Below, piece by piece: positions 43,043 to 52,124 of a DNA stretch of 64,000 nt (position 1 is the first letter of the stretch; each line of letters opens with the position of its first letter). Position numbers and translations under genes: made by a program. Below the pieces are notes generated by a model. That model was not told where the DNA came from, ran no database searches, and worked only from the letters and a program-made list of their open reading frames with translations. Source of the DNA: Sphingobium xanthum (lineage in GTDB: Bacteria; Pseudomonadota; Alphaproteobacteria; Sphingomonadales; Sphingomonadaceae). The DNA is taken from the NCBI RefSeq assembly GCF_019737615.1, contig NZ_JAHKKS010000013.1, positions 37,748 through 101,747 on the forward strand, read 5' to 3'.

Positions 43043-45262
43043 GTGAAAGTCGCGTTGTCCATGTCGTTTGCCAAGTCCGTTTTGAGTGCCGTCGGTCTGT
43101 TGCTGGCGAGCGCAGGTCCGGCGTGGGGCAAGGATGACGATGCAGCGCTGCCGGTCGCGGTGCATGAGCGGGCCGAGATCGTCCTTGACGGACCTTCGCT
43201 CTCCTATCCGCAGACGCGCCGGCTTGATCTGGTCGAGACCAAGTTCGGCGTGGCGGTCGCGGATCCCTATCGCTGGCTCGAGAATGACGTGCGCGGCGAC
43301 AAGGATGTTCAGGCCTGGGTCGCGGCGGAGAATGACGCGACCTTCGCTTATCTCAAGACCTTGCCGGGGCGCGACGCGCTGCGCGACCGCATGGCGAAGC
43401 TCACCAATTTCGAGCGCTACGGGACGCCGCGCAAGGCGGGCAGCCGCTATTTCTACACGCGCAATTCGGGCCTGCAGAACCAGTCGCCGCTCTATGTGCG
43501 CGAGGGGCTGCAGGGCGAGGAGCGCAAGCTGCTCGACCCCAACAGCTTTGCGCAGGACGGGGCGACGGCGCTGGCCGAATGGCTCCCCTCGGACGATGGG
43601 CGCCATCTGCTCTATTCGGTGCAGGACGGCGGCACGGACTGGCGCATCCTGCGCGTCGTCGATGCCGACAGTGGCAAGACGCTCGACGACCGGATCGAGT
43701 GGGTCAAATATTCGACGCTCTCGTGGAGCGGGGACAGCAGCGGCTTCTTCTATTCGCGCTTCGATCCGCCGGCGAGCGGCAGCAAATATCAGTCGACCGT
43801 CGAGGGCCAGCAGATCTGGTTCCACAAGGTCGGCACGCCGCAATCGGCCGACCGGCTGATCCATGCGACGCCGAACCGGCCGGAGCTGCGCCATGGCGGG
43901 CGCGTGACCGATGACGGGCGCTGGCTGGTCATCACGACGACGCAGGGCACCGACCCTCGCCACGAGCCGAGTCTGCTCTCGCTCACCGACCCCGATGCGC
44001 GGCCGATCCGGCTGGTGCGCGGGCTGGAGCATGAATGGCAGTTCGTCGGCAATGTCGGCGACACGCTTTACTTCCGCACGACCGTGGGCGCCCCGCGCGG
44101 GCGGCTGGTGACGCTCGACGCGCGCAATCCGCGCAAGAAGCCCAAGGAAATCGTCGCCGAGCGCGTGCAGACGCTGGCGGGGGCGTCGATGGTCGGCAGC
44201 CGGATCGTGGTCGCCTATCTGGCCAATGGACGAACGATTGCGGAGATCGTCGATCTCGAAGGGCGGCTGCGCGGCGAGGTGCCGCTGCCTGGCATGGGAT
44301 CGGCGGCGGGCTTCGGCGGCAGTGTCGGCGATCCCGAGACCTTCTTCGCCTTCTCCAGCTTCACCACGCCGACGACCATCTATCGCTACAACGTCGAGAC
44401 CGGCACGACCGAGATCTTCGCGCAACCCAGGCTCTCGTTCGATCCGGCGAACTATCTGATCGAGCAGATCTTCTACACCTCGAAGGACGGGACGCGGGTG
44501 CCGATGTTCGTGGTGCGGCGCAAGGATCTGGCCGCCTCGCACAAGACTGCGCCGACGCTGCTATACGGCTATGGCGGGTTCAACGTCTCTCAGACCGCCG
44601 GCTTCTCGCCGACGCGGCTGGCGTGGCTGGAGCAGGGCGGCGTGGTGGCGATCGCGCAACTGCGCGGCGGCGGCGAGTTCGGCCGGGAATGGCACGATGC
44701 CGGGCGGCTCTCCAACAAGCAGAATGTGTTCGACGACTTCATCGCGGCGGCCGAATATCTCCAGCTCATGGGCTATACCGGCAAGGGGCAGTTGGCGATT
44801 GAGGGGCGCTCCAACGGGGGCCTGCTGGTCGGCGCGGTGGTCAACCAGCGGCCGGACCTGTTCGCGGCGGCGCTGCCGTCGGTCGGCGTCATGGACATGC
44901 TGCGCTTCGACCGGTTCACGGCGGGGCGCTATTGGGTGGACGATTATGGCTATCCGGACCGCGAGCCCGATTTCCGCAATCTCCTCTCCTATTCGCCCTA
45001 TCACAACATCAAGGATGGCGCGGCTTATCCGGCGATCCTGGTGACGACAGCGGACACGGACGACCGCGTGGTGCCCGGCCACAGCTTCAAATATGCCGCC
45101 GCGCTCCAGCATGCCGATCTCGGCGCCAGGCCGCGCCTGATCCGCATCGAGACGAGGGCTGGCCATGGGCCGGGCAAGCCGACCGACAAGGTGATCGAGG
45201 AATATGCCGATATGTACAGCTTCGTGGCCCACTGGACAGGGCTGGCGCTGACGGGGAAATAG
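43043..45262 (+). CDS. Exported prolyl oligopeptidase (S9A)
   Basis: The 739-residue protein has a signal peptide (SVLSAVGLLLASAGPAWG), a seven-bladed propeller domain starting with VADPYRWLENDVRGDKDVQA and a peptidase domain. The latter has YGYGGFNVSQTAGF, the catalytic serine in EGRSNGGLLVGAVVNQRPDL, the aspartate in TADTDDRVVPGHSFKYAAA and the histidine in RAGHGPGKPTDK. It cleaves after proline in short peptides in the periplasm. The GTG at 43043 follows GGAGAGGG. It is not closely related to the DPP-like S9 protein at 25336. Confidence 0.92.
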   Translation: MKVALSMSFAKSVLSAVGLLLASAGPAWGKDDDAALPVAVHERAEIVLDGPSLSYPQTRRLDLVETKFGVAVADPYRWLENDVRGDKDVQAWVAAENDATFAYLKTLPGRDALRDRMAKLTNFERYGTPRKAGSRYFYTRNSGLQNQSPLYVREGLQGEERKLLDPNSFAQDGATALAEWLPSDDGRHLLYSVQDGGTDWRILRVVDADSGKTLDDRIEWVKYSTLSWSGDSSGFFYSRFDPPASGSKYQSTVEGQQIWFHKVGTPQSADRLIHATPNRPELRHGGRVTDDGRWLVITTTQGTDPRHEPSLLSLTDPDARPIRLVRGLEHEWQFVGNVGDTLYFRTTVGAPRGRLVTLDARNPRKKPKEIVAERVQTLAGASMVGSRIVVAYLANGRTIAEIVDLEGRLRGEVPLPGMGSAAGFGGSVGDPETFFAFSSFTTPTTIYRYNVETGTTEIFAQPRLSFDPANYLIEQIFYTSKDGTRVPMFVVRRKDLAASHKTAPTLLYGYGGFNVSQTAGFSPTRLAWLEQGGVVAIAQLRGGGEFGREWHDAGRLSNKQNVFDDFIAAAEYLQLMGYTGKGQLAIEGRSNGGLLVGAVVNQRPDLFAAALPSVGVMDMLRFDRFTAGRYWVDDYGYPDREPDFRNLLSYSPYHNIKDGAAYPAILVTTADTDDRVVPGHSFKYAAALQHADLGARPRLIRIETRAGHGPGKPTDKVIEEYADMYSFVAHWTGLALTGK

Positions 45263-45271
45263 CTCGATCTT

Positions 45272-45389
45272 AGCCCCTCTCCTTCAGGGGAGGGGTTGGG
45301 GTGGGGTTGGAGGTTGCCGATCAATTGCCGCGCTAGCGATGCCTGCGCATCGCCCCCACCCTTTCCCCCTCCCCTGAAGGAGAGGGGCT
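45272..45389. repeat. Interspersed palindromic repeat (AGCCCCTC family)
   Basis: The arm at 45272-45295 (AGCCCCTCTCCTTCAGGGGA and following) is repeated inverted at 45366-45389, enclosing about 70 bases. Each arm is itself a small hairpin. A related element is at 60771-60906 and a partial one at 62311-62340. It lies after the prolyl oligopeptidase gene and could act as a transcript end or be a mobile REP-like element. Confidence 0.75.
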
Positions 45390-45497
45390 TAAAGATGCCC
45401 GCGTCGCAATGATGCGCTGACGCCAGGCAAATGCGTTCTGCTCTCGCTTCCGGTTCGATTGGCGCTTAATCTCCCGAAGGACGAAGGGGGCGAAGCG

Positions 45498-46025
45498 ATG
45501 GCGGTGAAGACGGGATATGGAATGGCTCTGGCGCTCAGCGCGCTGCTCATGGCGGCGCCCGCGCAGGCCGAGGTCAAGGAATTGAACGCCAGCGGCTTCA
45601 CGGTCAGCCATGTGAAGACCGTGCCGGCGAGCCCGGCCGACGTCTGGGCAGCGCTCGCACAACCTGCGCGCTGGTGGTCGAGCGCGCATAGCTGGTCCGG
45701 CGATGCGAAGAACCTGACGCTCGATCCGCAGCTTGGCGGCTGCTTCTGCGAGCGCTGGAGCGGCGGCGGGGCGGAGCATGCGCGGGTGATCCATATCCAG
45801 ACCGGCAAGGTGCTGCGGCTGCGCGGATCGCTGGGGCCACTGCAGAGCGAGGCGCTGGTCGGCACATTGACCTATCTGATCACGCCCGAGGGCACGGGCA
45901 CGAAGATCATCGTCGATTATGTCGTGGGCGGCCATGCCTCGTTCGGCGTCGATGCGGTGGCGCCGGCCGTGGACGGGGTGATCGGCGAGCAGGCGGCGAA
46001 CCTGGCCAAGCTGCTCGGCGGCTGA
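45498..46025 (+). CDS. Exported SRPBCC-family protein
   Basis: The 175-residue protein has a signal peptide (GMALALSALLMAAPAQA) and a START/Bet v1-like fold: TVPASPADVWAALAQPARWW, LTLDPQLGGCFCERWSGGGA and HIQTGKVLRLRGSLGPLQSE. SRPBCC proteins bind hydrophobic ligands. I start at 45498 because the longer frame from 45459 adds sequence before the signal peptide. It is transcribed alone and shares a terminator region with the converging PEP-CTERM gene. Confidence 0.83.
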   Translation: MAVKTGYGMALALSALLMAAPAQAEVKELNASGFTVSHVKTVPASPADVWAALAQPARWWSSAHSWSGDAKNLTLDPQLGGCFCERWSGGGAEHARVIHIQTGKVLRLRGSLGPLQSEALVGTLTYLITPEGTGTKIIVDYVVGGHASFGVDAVAPAVDGVIGEQAANLAKLLGG

Positions 46026-46041
46026 CGGCGCGGAAACAAAA

Positions 46042-46069
46042 AGGGCGGCGCCGTTACCGGTGCCGCCCT
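46042..46069 (-). terminator. Terminator between converging genes
   Basis: AGGGCGGC (46042-46049) pairs with GCCGCCCT (46062-46069). On the minus strand it is followed by TTTTTGTTT, a good U tract for the PEP-CTERM gene at 46094-46660. It may also stop transcripts from the plus-strand SRPBCC gene. Confidence 0.8.
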
Positions 46070-46093
46070 GTCGTAGGTCTTTATGACCGCGCG

Positions 46094-46660
46094 TCAGGCG
46101 AAGCTGACGACCGTCTTGCGGCGGCGCATGGCGACGCCTGCGAGGCCGAGGCCGCCGAGCATCATCGCCCAGGTCGCCGGCTCCGGAACAGCCGGCGCAC
46201 CGGTGTCGAAGAAGGTGATGTGCGAGTAGCCGGGCTGCTTGAAATAAGCGTCCAGATCGACCGAACCCGAGGTGATCGGATCGGAATCGTAGAAGAGAAT
46301 GTGGCCGTTGGCCTGCTTCATCGTGAAGTAATGCACGATCGGATCGTTCGCGCCCGGCGTATAGGTGAACGAGAGGACGTTCGTGCCACCATCGTAGGTG
46401 ATGGCGAATTCCGAGCCGTCGATCGACGGAAACAGCGTCGATGTGTCGGTGGTGCCGCCGTTGTTATACTTGAAGATCGCCGGAGACCCGCCGCTGCCGC
46501 TGCCCTGGACCACGCCGGTCTGGGTCGCATAACAGGTGGAGAAACCGCCCACGCAATCATTGCCGGCGAACTGCCCGAGGAAAACGAGCGTGGCCTGGGC
46601 CGGAGCGGCCACCAAAAGCGCGGCGCCCGACAAGGCGGCGGCCAGAGTAAGATGCTTCAT
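46094..46660 (-). CDS. PEP-CTERM exported protein
   Basis: The 188-residue precursor has a signal peptide (LTLAAALSGAALLVAAPAQA) and a short beta-rich body with one likely disulfide (NDCVGGFSTCY). The tail is VPEPATWAMMLGGLGLAGVA followed by MRRRK. It is an exosortase substrate of unknown function. I start at 46660, where the signal peptide begins. It has its own U-tract terminator. Confidence 0.84.
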   Translation of the reverse strand: MKHLTLAAALSGAALLVAAPAQATLVFLGQFAGNDCVGGFSTCYATQTGVVQGSGSGGSPAIFKYNNGGTTDTSTLFPSIDGSEFAITYDGGTNVLSFTYTPGANDPIVHYFTMKQANGHILFYDSDPITSGSVDLDAYFKQPGYSHITFFDTGAPAVPEPATWAMMLGGLGLAGVAMRRRKTVVSFA

Positions 46661-46975
46661 GATCAAGTCCTTTCCCACCCGGGCTTCCCGTTCCCTTACG
46701 GTGAAGCCCGATACGACCTTGCTTTGCGCCGTTTTTCCGATTTCTAAAAGAAGGATTAACCTTGGTTTTGAGCGGCTTTGTTCCGCTGTGGGACGCAATG
46801 GTGACATTGAACGCAAATTCAAGGAATTGTGGCGGCCTTCAGACTTGTAAATTCTTCGCGTCGGGGCGTCTGCGCGCCTCTCCGGCGCCTCATTCAGCCA
46901 CCGCTCATCGCCGAGTCGCTAATTCTGCACGCCTTGTCGGCAAATGTGCCGATCGCTCAGGAAGGGCAAAAGACC
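46661..46975. other. Divergent intergenic region, no gene seen
   Basis: This 315-base gap separates the PEP-CTERM gene (leftward) from the Tyr/Asp-rich protein gene (rightward). Open frames here are extensions of those two genes without protein-like sequence. I see no palindrome or RNA gene; promoters for both flanking genes must lie in it. Confidence 0.5.
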
Positions 46976-47578
46976 ATGACGGTGCGTTCGAAACTGGCTC
47001 TCGGCCTTGCGGCGGGAGCGCTGGTGATCGGCTCGGTGAGCCCCGCCGCCGCGCGCGGCTATGACGGGCGCTGGCGCCATCACCGTCACAATGACGGCCC
47101 GAGCGCGGGCGCCGTGTTCGGCATCCTGCTCGGCGTTGGCGTGATCGCCGCGATCGCGGCGTCCAACGAGAAGAAGAAGCGCGAGGCCGAGCAGCGCGGC
47201 TATGATCCGCGCACCGGCGACCGCAGCTATGATCCGCAATATGACGAGCGCCGCGCGGACAGCCGGACCTATGACGATCGCAACTATGACGGGCGGCGCG
47301 CGGACGATCGCAGCTACGACAGCGGTCGCGCCTATGCGAGCGAGGACGAGGCAGTCGATGCCTGCGCCGTCGCCGCGCGCGATCAGGCGGCGAGCTCGGG
47401 CGGCTTTGCCGAGATTCGCGGCATCACCGACGTGCGGCCCTACAACAACGGCTATGACGTGACCGGCACGATCGACCAGCGCAGCAGCTATCGCGCGAAC
47501 GACCGCCGCACGCGCAGCTTCCGCTGCACGTTCGACAATGGCCGGGTCGAGGGCGTGAGCTTCAGCGCGTCGATCTGA
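46976..47578 (+). CDS. Exported Tyr/Asp/Arg-rich repeat protein
   Basis: The 200-residue protein has a signal peptide (LALGLAAGALVIGSVSPAAA), a histidine-rich stretch (WRHHRHNDG) and a membrane-like glycine segment (AGAVFGILLGVGVIAAIAAS). A low-complexity block of YDxR-type units (SYDPQYDERRADSRTYDDRN) follows, about residues 75-120. The C-terminal domain resembles a small exported globular domain (DACAVAARDQAASSG to FRCTFDNGRVEGVSFSASI) with two cysteines. The family is not known to me. The start at 46976 follows AGGAAGGG. Confidence 0.75.
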   Translation: MTVRSKLALGLAAGALVIGSVSPAAARGYDGRWRHHRHNDGPSAGAVFGILLGVGVIAAIAASNEKKKREAEQRGYDPRTGDRSYDPQYDERRADSRTYDDRNYDGRRADDRSYDSGRAYASEDEAVDACAVAARDQAASSGGFAEIRGITDVRPYNNGYDVTGTIDQRSSYRANDRRTRSFRCTFDNGRVEGVSFSASI

Positions 47579-47649
47579 GCGCGACATAGCTGGTTAAAGT
47601 GGCGGGCGAGAGGCTGGACAGTCTCGCGCCCGCGCACTATCGGCCTGCC

Positions 47650-49218
47650 ATGTCGGCACATCCTGATTCCATCCTCATCGTCGATTTCGGCAGCCAGGTG
47701 ACGCAGCTCATCGCGCGGCGTGTGCGCGAGGCGGGCGTCTACAGCGAGATCGCTCCCTTCACCCAGGCGCAGGCTGCGTTCGAGCGCATGAAGCCGCGCG
47801 GCATCATCCTTTCCGGATCGCCGGCCGGCGTGCCCGAGGAGGGATCGCCGCGCGCGCCCGAGGCGCTGTTCGAGGCGGGCATCCCCATTCTCGGCATCTG
47901 CTACGGGCAGCAAGTGATGAGCCACCAGCTCGGCGGCACGGTCGAGGCGGGAAGCAATGGCGAGTGGGACGGCGAGTTCGGCCGGGCCTTCCTCACCGTT
48001 ACCGAGCCCTGCGTGCTGTTCGACGGGCTGTGGCAGGTCGGCGAGCGCCATCAGGTGTGGATGAGCCATGGCGACAAGGTGACCAAGTTCGCGCCGGGCT
48101 TCCGCATCGTCGCGGTCTCGGATGGTGCCCCCTTCGCGGTGATCGCGAATGACGAGCGGCGCTTCTATGGCACGCAGTTCCACCCGGAAGTGGCGCACAC
48201 GCCGGACGGCGCGAAGCTGATCGCCAATTTCGTGCGCCATGTTTGCGGTTGCGCGGGCGACTGGACGATGGCGGAATTCCGCGCGACCAAGATCAGGGAA
48301 ATCCGCGAGCAGGTCGGCAAGGGTCGGGTGATCTGCGGCTTGTCCGGCGGGGTCGACAGCGCGGTTGCCGCCGTGCTGATCCATGAGGCGATCGGCGAGC
48401 AGCTGACTTGTGTGTTCGTCGACCATGGCCTGATGCGTCAGGCCGAGGCGGAGCAGGTGGTGAGCCTGTTCCGCAATGCCTACAATATTCCACTGGTCCA
48501 TGTAGACGCGAGCGAGAAATTCCTTGGCGGTCTTGCCGGCGTCACCGATCCCGAAGCCAAGCGCAAGTTCATCGGCGCCGCGTTCATCGACCTGTTCGAG
48601 GAAGAAGCGCGCAAGATCGGCGGGGCCGATTTCCTCGCGCAGGGCACGCTCTATCCCGACGTGATCGAGAGCGTCTCGTTCACCGGCGGGCCGAGCGTCA
48701 CGATCAAGAGCCACCACAATGTCGGCGGACTCCCCGAGCGCATGAACATGAAGCTGGTCGAGCCGCTGCGCGAGCTGTTCAAGGATGAAGTGCGCGAGCT
48801 GGGCCGCGAGCTGGGTCTGCCGGACATCTTCGTGGGCCGCCATCCCTTCCCGGGGCCGGGCCTCGCCATCCGCATCCCCGGCGAAGTGACGCGCGAGCGC
48901 TGCGACATCCTGCGCAAGGCGGACGCGGTCTATCTTGAAGAGATCCGCAATGCCGGGCTGTATGACGCGATCTGGCAGGCCTTCGCCGTGCTGCTGCCGG
49001 TGCGCACCGTGGGCGTGATGGGCGACTATCGCACCTATGACAATGTGCTGGCGCTGCGCGCGGTCACCTCGACCGACGGCATGACGGCCGACATCTACCC
49101 CTTCGACGCCGCCTTCCTCAGCCGCGTCTCGACGCGGATCATCAACGAGGTGAAGGGCATCAACCGCGTGGTTTACGACTATACATCGAAGCCGCCGGGC
49201 ACGATCGAGTGGGAGTGA
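47650..49218 (+). CDS. guaA: GMP synthase (glutamine-hydrolysing)
   Basis: The 522-residue enzyme amidates XMP to GMP. The N-terminal glutaminase has the nucleophile in [17 protein letters not shown] and the histidine in [11 protein letters not shown]. The ATP pyrophosphatase P-loop is [20 protein letters not shown]. The C-terminal dimerisation domain includes [19 protein letters not shown] and ends [10 protein letters not shown] start at 47650, just before the conserved N-terminus. It is followed by a long hairpin. Confidence 0.97.
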   Translation: MSAHPDSILIVDFGSQVTQLIARRVREAGVYSEIAPFTQAQAAFERMKPRGIILSGSPAGVPEEGSPRAPEALFEAGIPILGICYGQQVMSHQLGGTVEAGSNGEWDGEFGRAFLTVTEPCVLFDGLWQVGERHQVWMSHGDKVTKFAPGFRIVAVSDGAPFAVIANDERRFYGTQFHPEVAHTPDGAKLIANFVRHVCGCAGDWTMAEFRATKIREIREQVGKGRVICGLSGGVDSAVAAVLIHEAIGEQLTCVFVDHGLMRQAEAEQVVSLFRNAYNIPLVHVDASEKFLGGLAGVTDPEAKRKFIGAAFIDLFEEEARKIGGADFLAQGTLYPDVIESVSFTGGPSVTIKSHHNVGGLPERMNMKLVEPLRELFKDEVRELGRELGLPDIFVGRHPFPGPGLAIRIPGEVTRERCDILRKADAVYLEEIRNAGLYDAIWQAFAVLLPVRTVGVMGDYRTYDNVLALRAVTSTDGMTADIYPFDAAFLSRVSTRIINEVKGINRVVYDYTSKPPGTIEWE

Positions 49219-49260
49219 TCGGGTAAGAGCGAAGGTCCGGGGGACCTTCGCCCCGATCAC
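49215..49260 (+). terminator. Long two-step hairpin after guaA
   Basis: An inner stem GCGAAGGTCC (49229-49238) with GGACCTTCGC (49242-49251) is enclosed by an outer stem GTGATCGGG (49215-49223) and CCCGATCAC (49252-49260). It begins within the guaA stop codon region. There is no U tract, but position and strength suggest it ends the guaA transcript. Confidence 0.65.
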
Positions 49261-49380
49261 TCGGCTCCGCAAGGAGCCGCCGGCGCCATAGACCCGGCGG
49301 AGGTCGCCTATCGCAACATGCGCGATGGCTGGACGAAGGTGGTGGAGCGGTTCGGCACGGTCGCCTGGGAACAGGATTAG
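49261..49380 (+). pseudogene. Possible 3' remnant of a small gene
   Basis: A frame ending at 49380 (TAG) reads DPAEVAYRNMRDGWTKVVER then FGTVAWEQD, which looks like the end of an SRPBCC/AHSA1-type protein. No start codon or upstream domain is present; the frame runs back into the guaA hairpin. The rest of the 307-base gap up to 49525 holds nothing I can name. This is a low-confidence reading. Confidence 0.3.
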
Positions 49381-49525
49381 TGCATCGGGCCATTCCGCCG
49401 GTGACGGCCGAAAATAGCGGTTCCACGCTCTGCCGCCGTTCAGATACGGTGCGTATGCTGCGCTCCGAATCACCCGGAATGAGCTTGACGGCTCACCTTG
49501 ACCGGGCGCGGAAGGAGAAGATGCC

Positions 49526-50296
49526 GTGATCGATCGCCGTACATTCACGAAGGCTGCTCTTGCGGGAGCCGCAGCCCTTGCCGCGCCGCGCGCCCTGGCG
49601 GCTGCCGCTGCCCCGCAGAAGGCGCGCAATATCGTGCTGGTGCATGGGCTGTTCGCCGACGGCTCGTCCTGGTCCGAGGTCATCCCGCTGCTTCAGGCGC
49701 GGGGACTCAACGTCACCTCCGTGCAGAACCCGCTGACGACATTGCCGGAGGCGGTCGCCGCGGCGCAGCGCGTGCTGGAGCGGCAGGACGGCCCAACCGT
49801 GCTCGCGGGGCACAGCTTCTCGGGCATGATCGTGTCCGAGGCGGGCGCGCATCCCGACGTTTCCGCTCTGGTCTATGTCGCGGCGCGAGCACCGGACGCA
49901 GGCGAGGATTATGGCGCGCTGGCCGCGACCTATCCGCCGCCGCCGGCCAGCGCGGGCATCGTCTATGATGGCGACGAGGGGCGGCTGAGCGAGGCGGCCT
50001 TTCTGCGCGATTTTGCCGGGGATCTGCCGGAGGCCAGAGCGAAGGCGCTCCATGCCGTCCAGCAGCCGTTCAATCGCGCCCTGCTGACCGGCCGGACGAC
50101 GCAGGCCGCATGGCGCAGCAAGCCGAGCTTCTACGCCGTGTCGACGGAGGACCGCACGATCAATCCCGATCTGCAGCGCTTCATGGCGAAGCGCATGGGC
50201 GCTCGGACGATCGAGCTGCGATCGAGCCATGTGTCGCTCATCTCGCATCCACAGGAGATTGCGCGGCTGATCCTGGAAGCTGCCGGGCAAGGTTGA
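49526..50296 (+). CDS. Exported alpha/beta hydrolase
   Basis: The 256-residue protein has a Tat-type signal (MIDRRTFTKAALAGAAALAA) and an alpha/beta-hydrolase core. The oxyanion HGLFADGSSW is near residue 40, the nucleophile serine in VLAGHSFSGMIVSE and the histidine in RSSHVSLISHPQEIA. It resembles the small salicylate esterase/hydroxynitrile lyase-like group. Substrate unknown. It is a single gene with its own upstream region. Confidence 0.87.
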   Translation: MIDRRTFTKAALAGAAALAAPRALAAAAAPQKARNIVLVHGLFADGSSWSEVIPLLQARGLNVTSVQNPLTTLPEAVAAAQRVLERQDGPTVLAGHSFSGMIVSEAGAHPDVSALVYVAARAPDAGEDYGALAATYPPPPASAGIVYDGDEGRLSEAAFLRDFAGDLPEARAKALHAVQQPFNRALLTGRTTQAAWRSKPSFYAVSTEDRTINPDLQRFMAKRMGARTIELRSSHVSLISHPQEIARLILEAAGQG

Positions 50297-50410
50297 GTGG
50301 ACCGGATTCGGCTCGTCGCGGCGAGGATTCGGTTCGCCTCGGCGACTCTTGAGCGGTCGCCTCCTGTCCCATAGCGCCGGTACGGCAGGGGCGCCGGAGA
50401 CTGAAAAATC

Positions 50411-50809
50411 ATGACATTTCGTATTGTTGGAGCGCTTTCCCCTGCGCTCGCCCTGTGCCTCGTCGCTGCCCCCGCTCGTGCCGAAGGCCTCGGCGCCGAG
50501 GCGAACTATGCCCGGGCCAATGGCTCGTGGGGCACCGAGCTCGGCGCCGGCTACGCGATCGGCATTGCGGGCTTCCGGCTGACGCCAAGCGCGGGCGTCT
50601 ATCTGCGCGACGGGGACACGGATGCTTATGGCCGGGTTGAGGCGACGTTCGCGCTGCCGATGACGGCGCGCGTCGGCCTGGGCGTGCGGATCAGCGGGGA
50701 TGACCCGCGCGTTTATGCGACCGTGGCGATGCCGATCTTTCCCAAGGTCGCGCTCAAGGGGAATGCCGGGCCCAAATATGTCGCGGTCGGCCTGACCGTC
50801 GGATACTGA
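50411..50809 (+). CDS. Small exported beta-barrel-like protein
   Basis: The 132-residue product has a signal peptide (ALSPALALCLVAAPARAEG). Alternating strands such as GTELGAGYAIGIAGFRLTPS, YGRVEATFALPMTARVGLGV and KYVAVGLTVGY end in an aromatic residue, as outer-membrane proteins do. The length allows only a small barrel or a periplasmic sheet. I do not recognise the family. No operon partner: the next gene starts 49 bases later but is of unrelated type. Confidence 0.7.
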   Translation: MTFRIVGALSPALALCLVAAPARAEGLGAEANYARANGSWGTELGAGYAIGIAGFRLTPSAGVYLRDGDTDAYGRVEATFALPMTARVGLGVRISGDDPRVYATVAMPIFPKVALKGNAGPKYVAVGLTVGY

Positions 50810-50858
50810 CGAGCCGGGGCGCTCTTGCCTCCCGCGTCAGAGCGGGCACAAGAGGGCG

Positions 50859-51383
50859 ATGCCGACCATCTTCAGCCATGCGCTCGTTCCGCTTGCCGCC
50901 GGTGCCGCTGCCGGGCGGGCGCGAGTCTCGCCGCGGCTCGCTCTGGTCGGGGCCTGGCTGGCGATCGTGCCGGATTTCGACGTGGTCGGTTTTCGCTTCG
51001 GTATTACCTATGCGAGCGAGTGGGGGCATCGCGGGTTCACGCATTCGCTCCTGTTCGCGGGCATCATGGCACTGCTCGTGGCGCTGGTCTGGCGGGAAGC
51101 GCGCAGCCGGCGCGCCGTGCTGTTCCTGTTCTGCGCCATGGCCTCGCATACGCTGCTCGATCTGCTGACCGACGGTGGACAGGGCGTGGCAATCTTCTGG
51201 CCGTTCGACCTCACCCGCTATTTCCTGCCCTGGCAGCCGATCCGCGTCTCGCCGATCGGCGCGCGCTTCTTCACCGAGCGCGGGCTGGAGACGGTGTGGT
51301 CCGAGCTGGCGCTGATCTGGTTGCCGGCGCTGGCGACAGCGGGCGTGGGAATGGCGATGCGACGGCGAAGGGACGTGGCATGA
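50859..51383 (+). CDS. YdjM/DUF457-type membrane-bound metal-dependent hydrolase
   Basis: The 174-residue membrane protein has the family start MPTIFSHALVPLAAGAAAGR, then LALVGAWLAIVPDFDVVGFR with the aspartate pair, WGHRGFTHSLLFAG (H-R-G-x-T-H-S motif) and MASHTLLDLLTDGGQGVAIF. Its activity is not established. The stop overlaps the following AlkD-type gene by 4 bases (ATGA), suggesting a shared transcript. Confidence 0.87.
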   Translation: MPTIFSHALVPLAAGAAAGRARVSPRLALVGAWLAIVPDFDVVGFRFGITYASEWGHRGFTHSLLFAGIMALLVALVWREARSRRAVLFLFCAMASHTLLDLLTDGGQGVAIFWPFDLTRYFLPWQPIRVSPIGARFFTERGLETVWSELALIWLPALATAGVGMAMRRRRDVA

Positions 51384-52063
51384 CAGCCTTGCGCGAGGCG
51401 TTGCTGGACGGGCTGAAGGCGGTCGCGCAGCCCGAGCGGGCGGGCGCGATGCAGGCCTATATGAAGTCCGCCATGCCCTATCTCGGCGTCTCGGCCGTGC
51501 CGCTGCGGCAAGTCTGCAAGCGGCTGTTCTCGGAGCTGCACTATGCGAGCAGCGCCGATTGGCAGGCCGACGTGCTGGCGATCTGGCGCGGCGCGACGTT
51601 CCGCGAGGAGCGCTACGGGGCGATCGAGCTGAGCGGCATTCGCGCGGCGCGGCCATTCCAGACGATGGCGGCGCTCGGCATGTACGAAGAGATGATCGTC
51701 ACCGGCGCCTGGTGGGACATTGTCGATGCGATTGCCGGGCAGAGGCTGATCGCCCTGCTGCGCGCGGAGCCGGCGGCAATGAAGCGCACCATGCTGGACT
51801 GGGCGGTGTGCGACAATATGTGGAAACGCCGCAGCGCGATCCTCTGCCAGCTCAATGCCAGGAGCGAGACCGATCTCGCCCTGCTGGAGGCCTGCATTGC
51901 GCCGTCCATGGCGTCGAAGGAGTTCTTCCTGAGAAAGGCGATCGGCTGGGCGTTGCGGCAACATGCGCGGACCGATCCGGCCTGGGTCGCGGCCTATGTG
52001 AAGCGGCACGAGGCGCGCCTCAGCGGGCTCTCGAAGCGCGAGGCGCTCAAGCACATCGCATAG
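51380..52063 (+). CDS. AlkD-type DNA alkylation repair protein
   Basis: The 227-residue all-helical HEAT-like protein has YMKSAMPYLGVSAVPLRQVC, YASSADWQADVLAIWRGATF, REERYGAIELSGIRAARPFQ and the conserved DNA-contacting NMWKRRSAILCQLNARSETD. FFLRKAIGWALRQHARTDPA follows. It probably removes alkylated bases from DNA. I take the ATG at 51380, which overlaps the upstream stop, not the much longer open frame from 50825, which is an out-of-frame reading of the upstream gene. Confidence 0.9.
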   Translation: MTALREALLDGLKAVAQPERAGAMQAYMKSAMPYLGVSAVPLRQVCKRLFSELHYASSADWQADVLAIWRGATFREERYGAIELSGIRAARPFQTMAALGMYEEMIVTGAWWDIVDAIAGQRLIALLRAEPAAMKRTMLDWAVCDNMWKRRSAILCQLNARSETDLALLEACIAPSMASKEFFLRKAIGWALRQHARTDPAWVAAYVKRHEARLSGLSKREALKHIA

Positions 52064-52124
52064 CCGGAAGCGAAAATGCCGGACCAGATGGCCCGGCACT
52101 CTCATTGTCGAATTGCGACGGCGA

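Noticed and set aside
42476..44542. A 688-residue minus-strand frame opposite the prolyl oligopeptidase
   Set aside because: Antisense shadow; it also runs through the intergenic region and the YqcI gene in the wrong frame.
47488..49683. A 731-residue minus-strand frame opposite guaA
   Set aside because: Antisense shadow of guaA, with no domain-like sequence.
50825..51379. N-terminal extension of the AlkD-type gene
   Set aside because: It is an out-of-frame reading of the YdjM/DUF457 gene; the ATG at 51380 with a 4-base overlap is the natural start.
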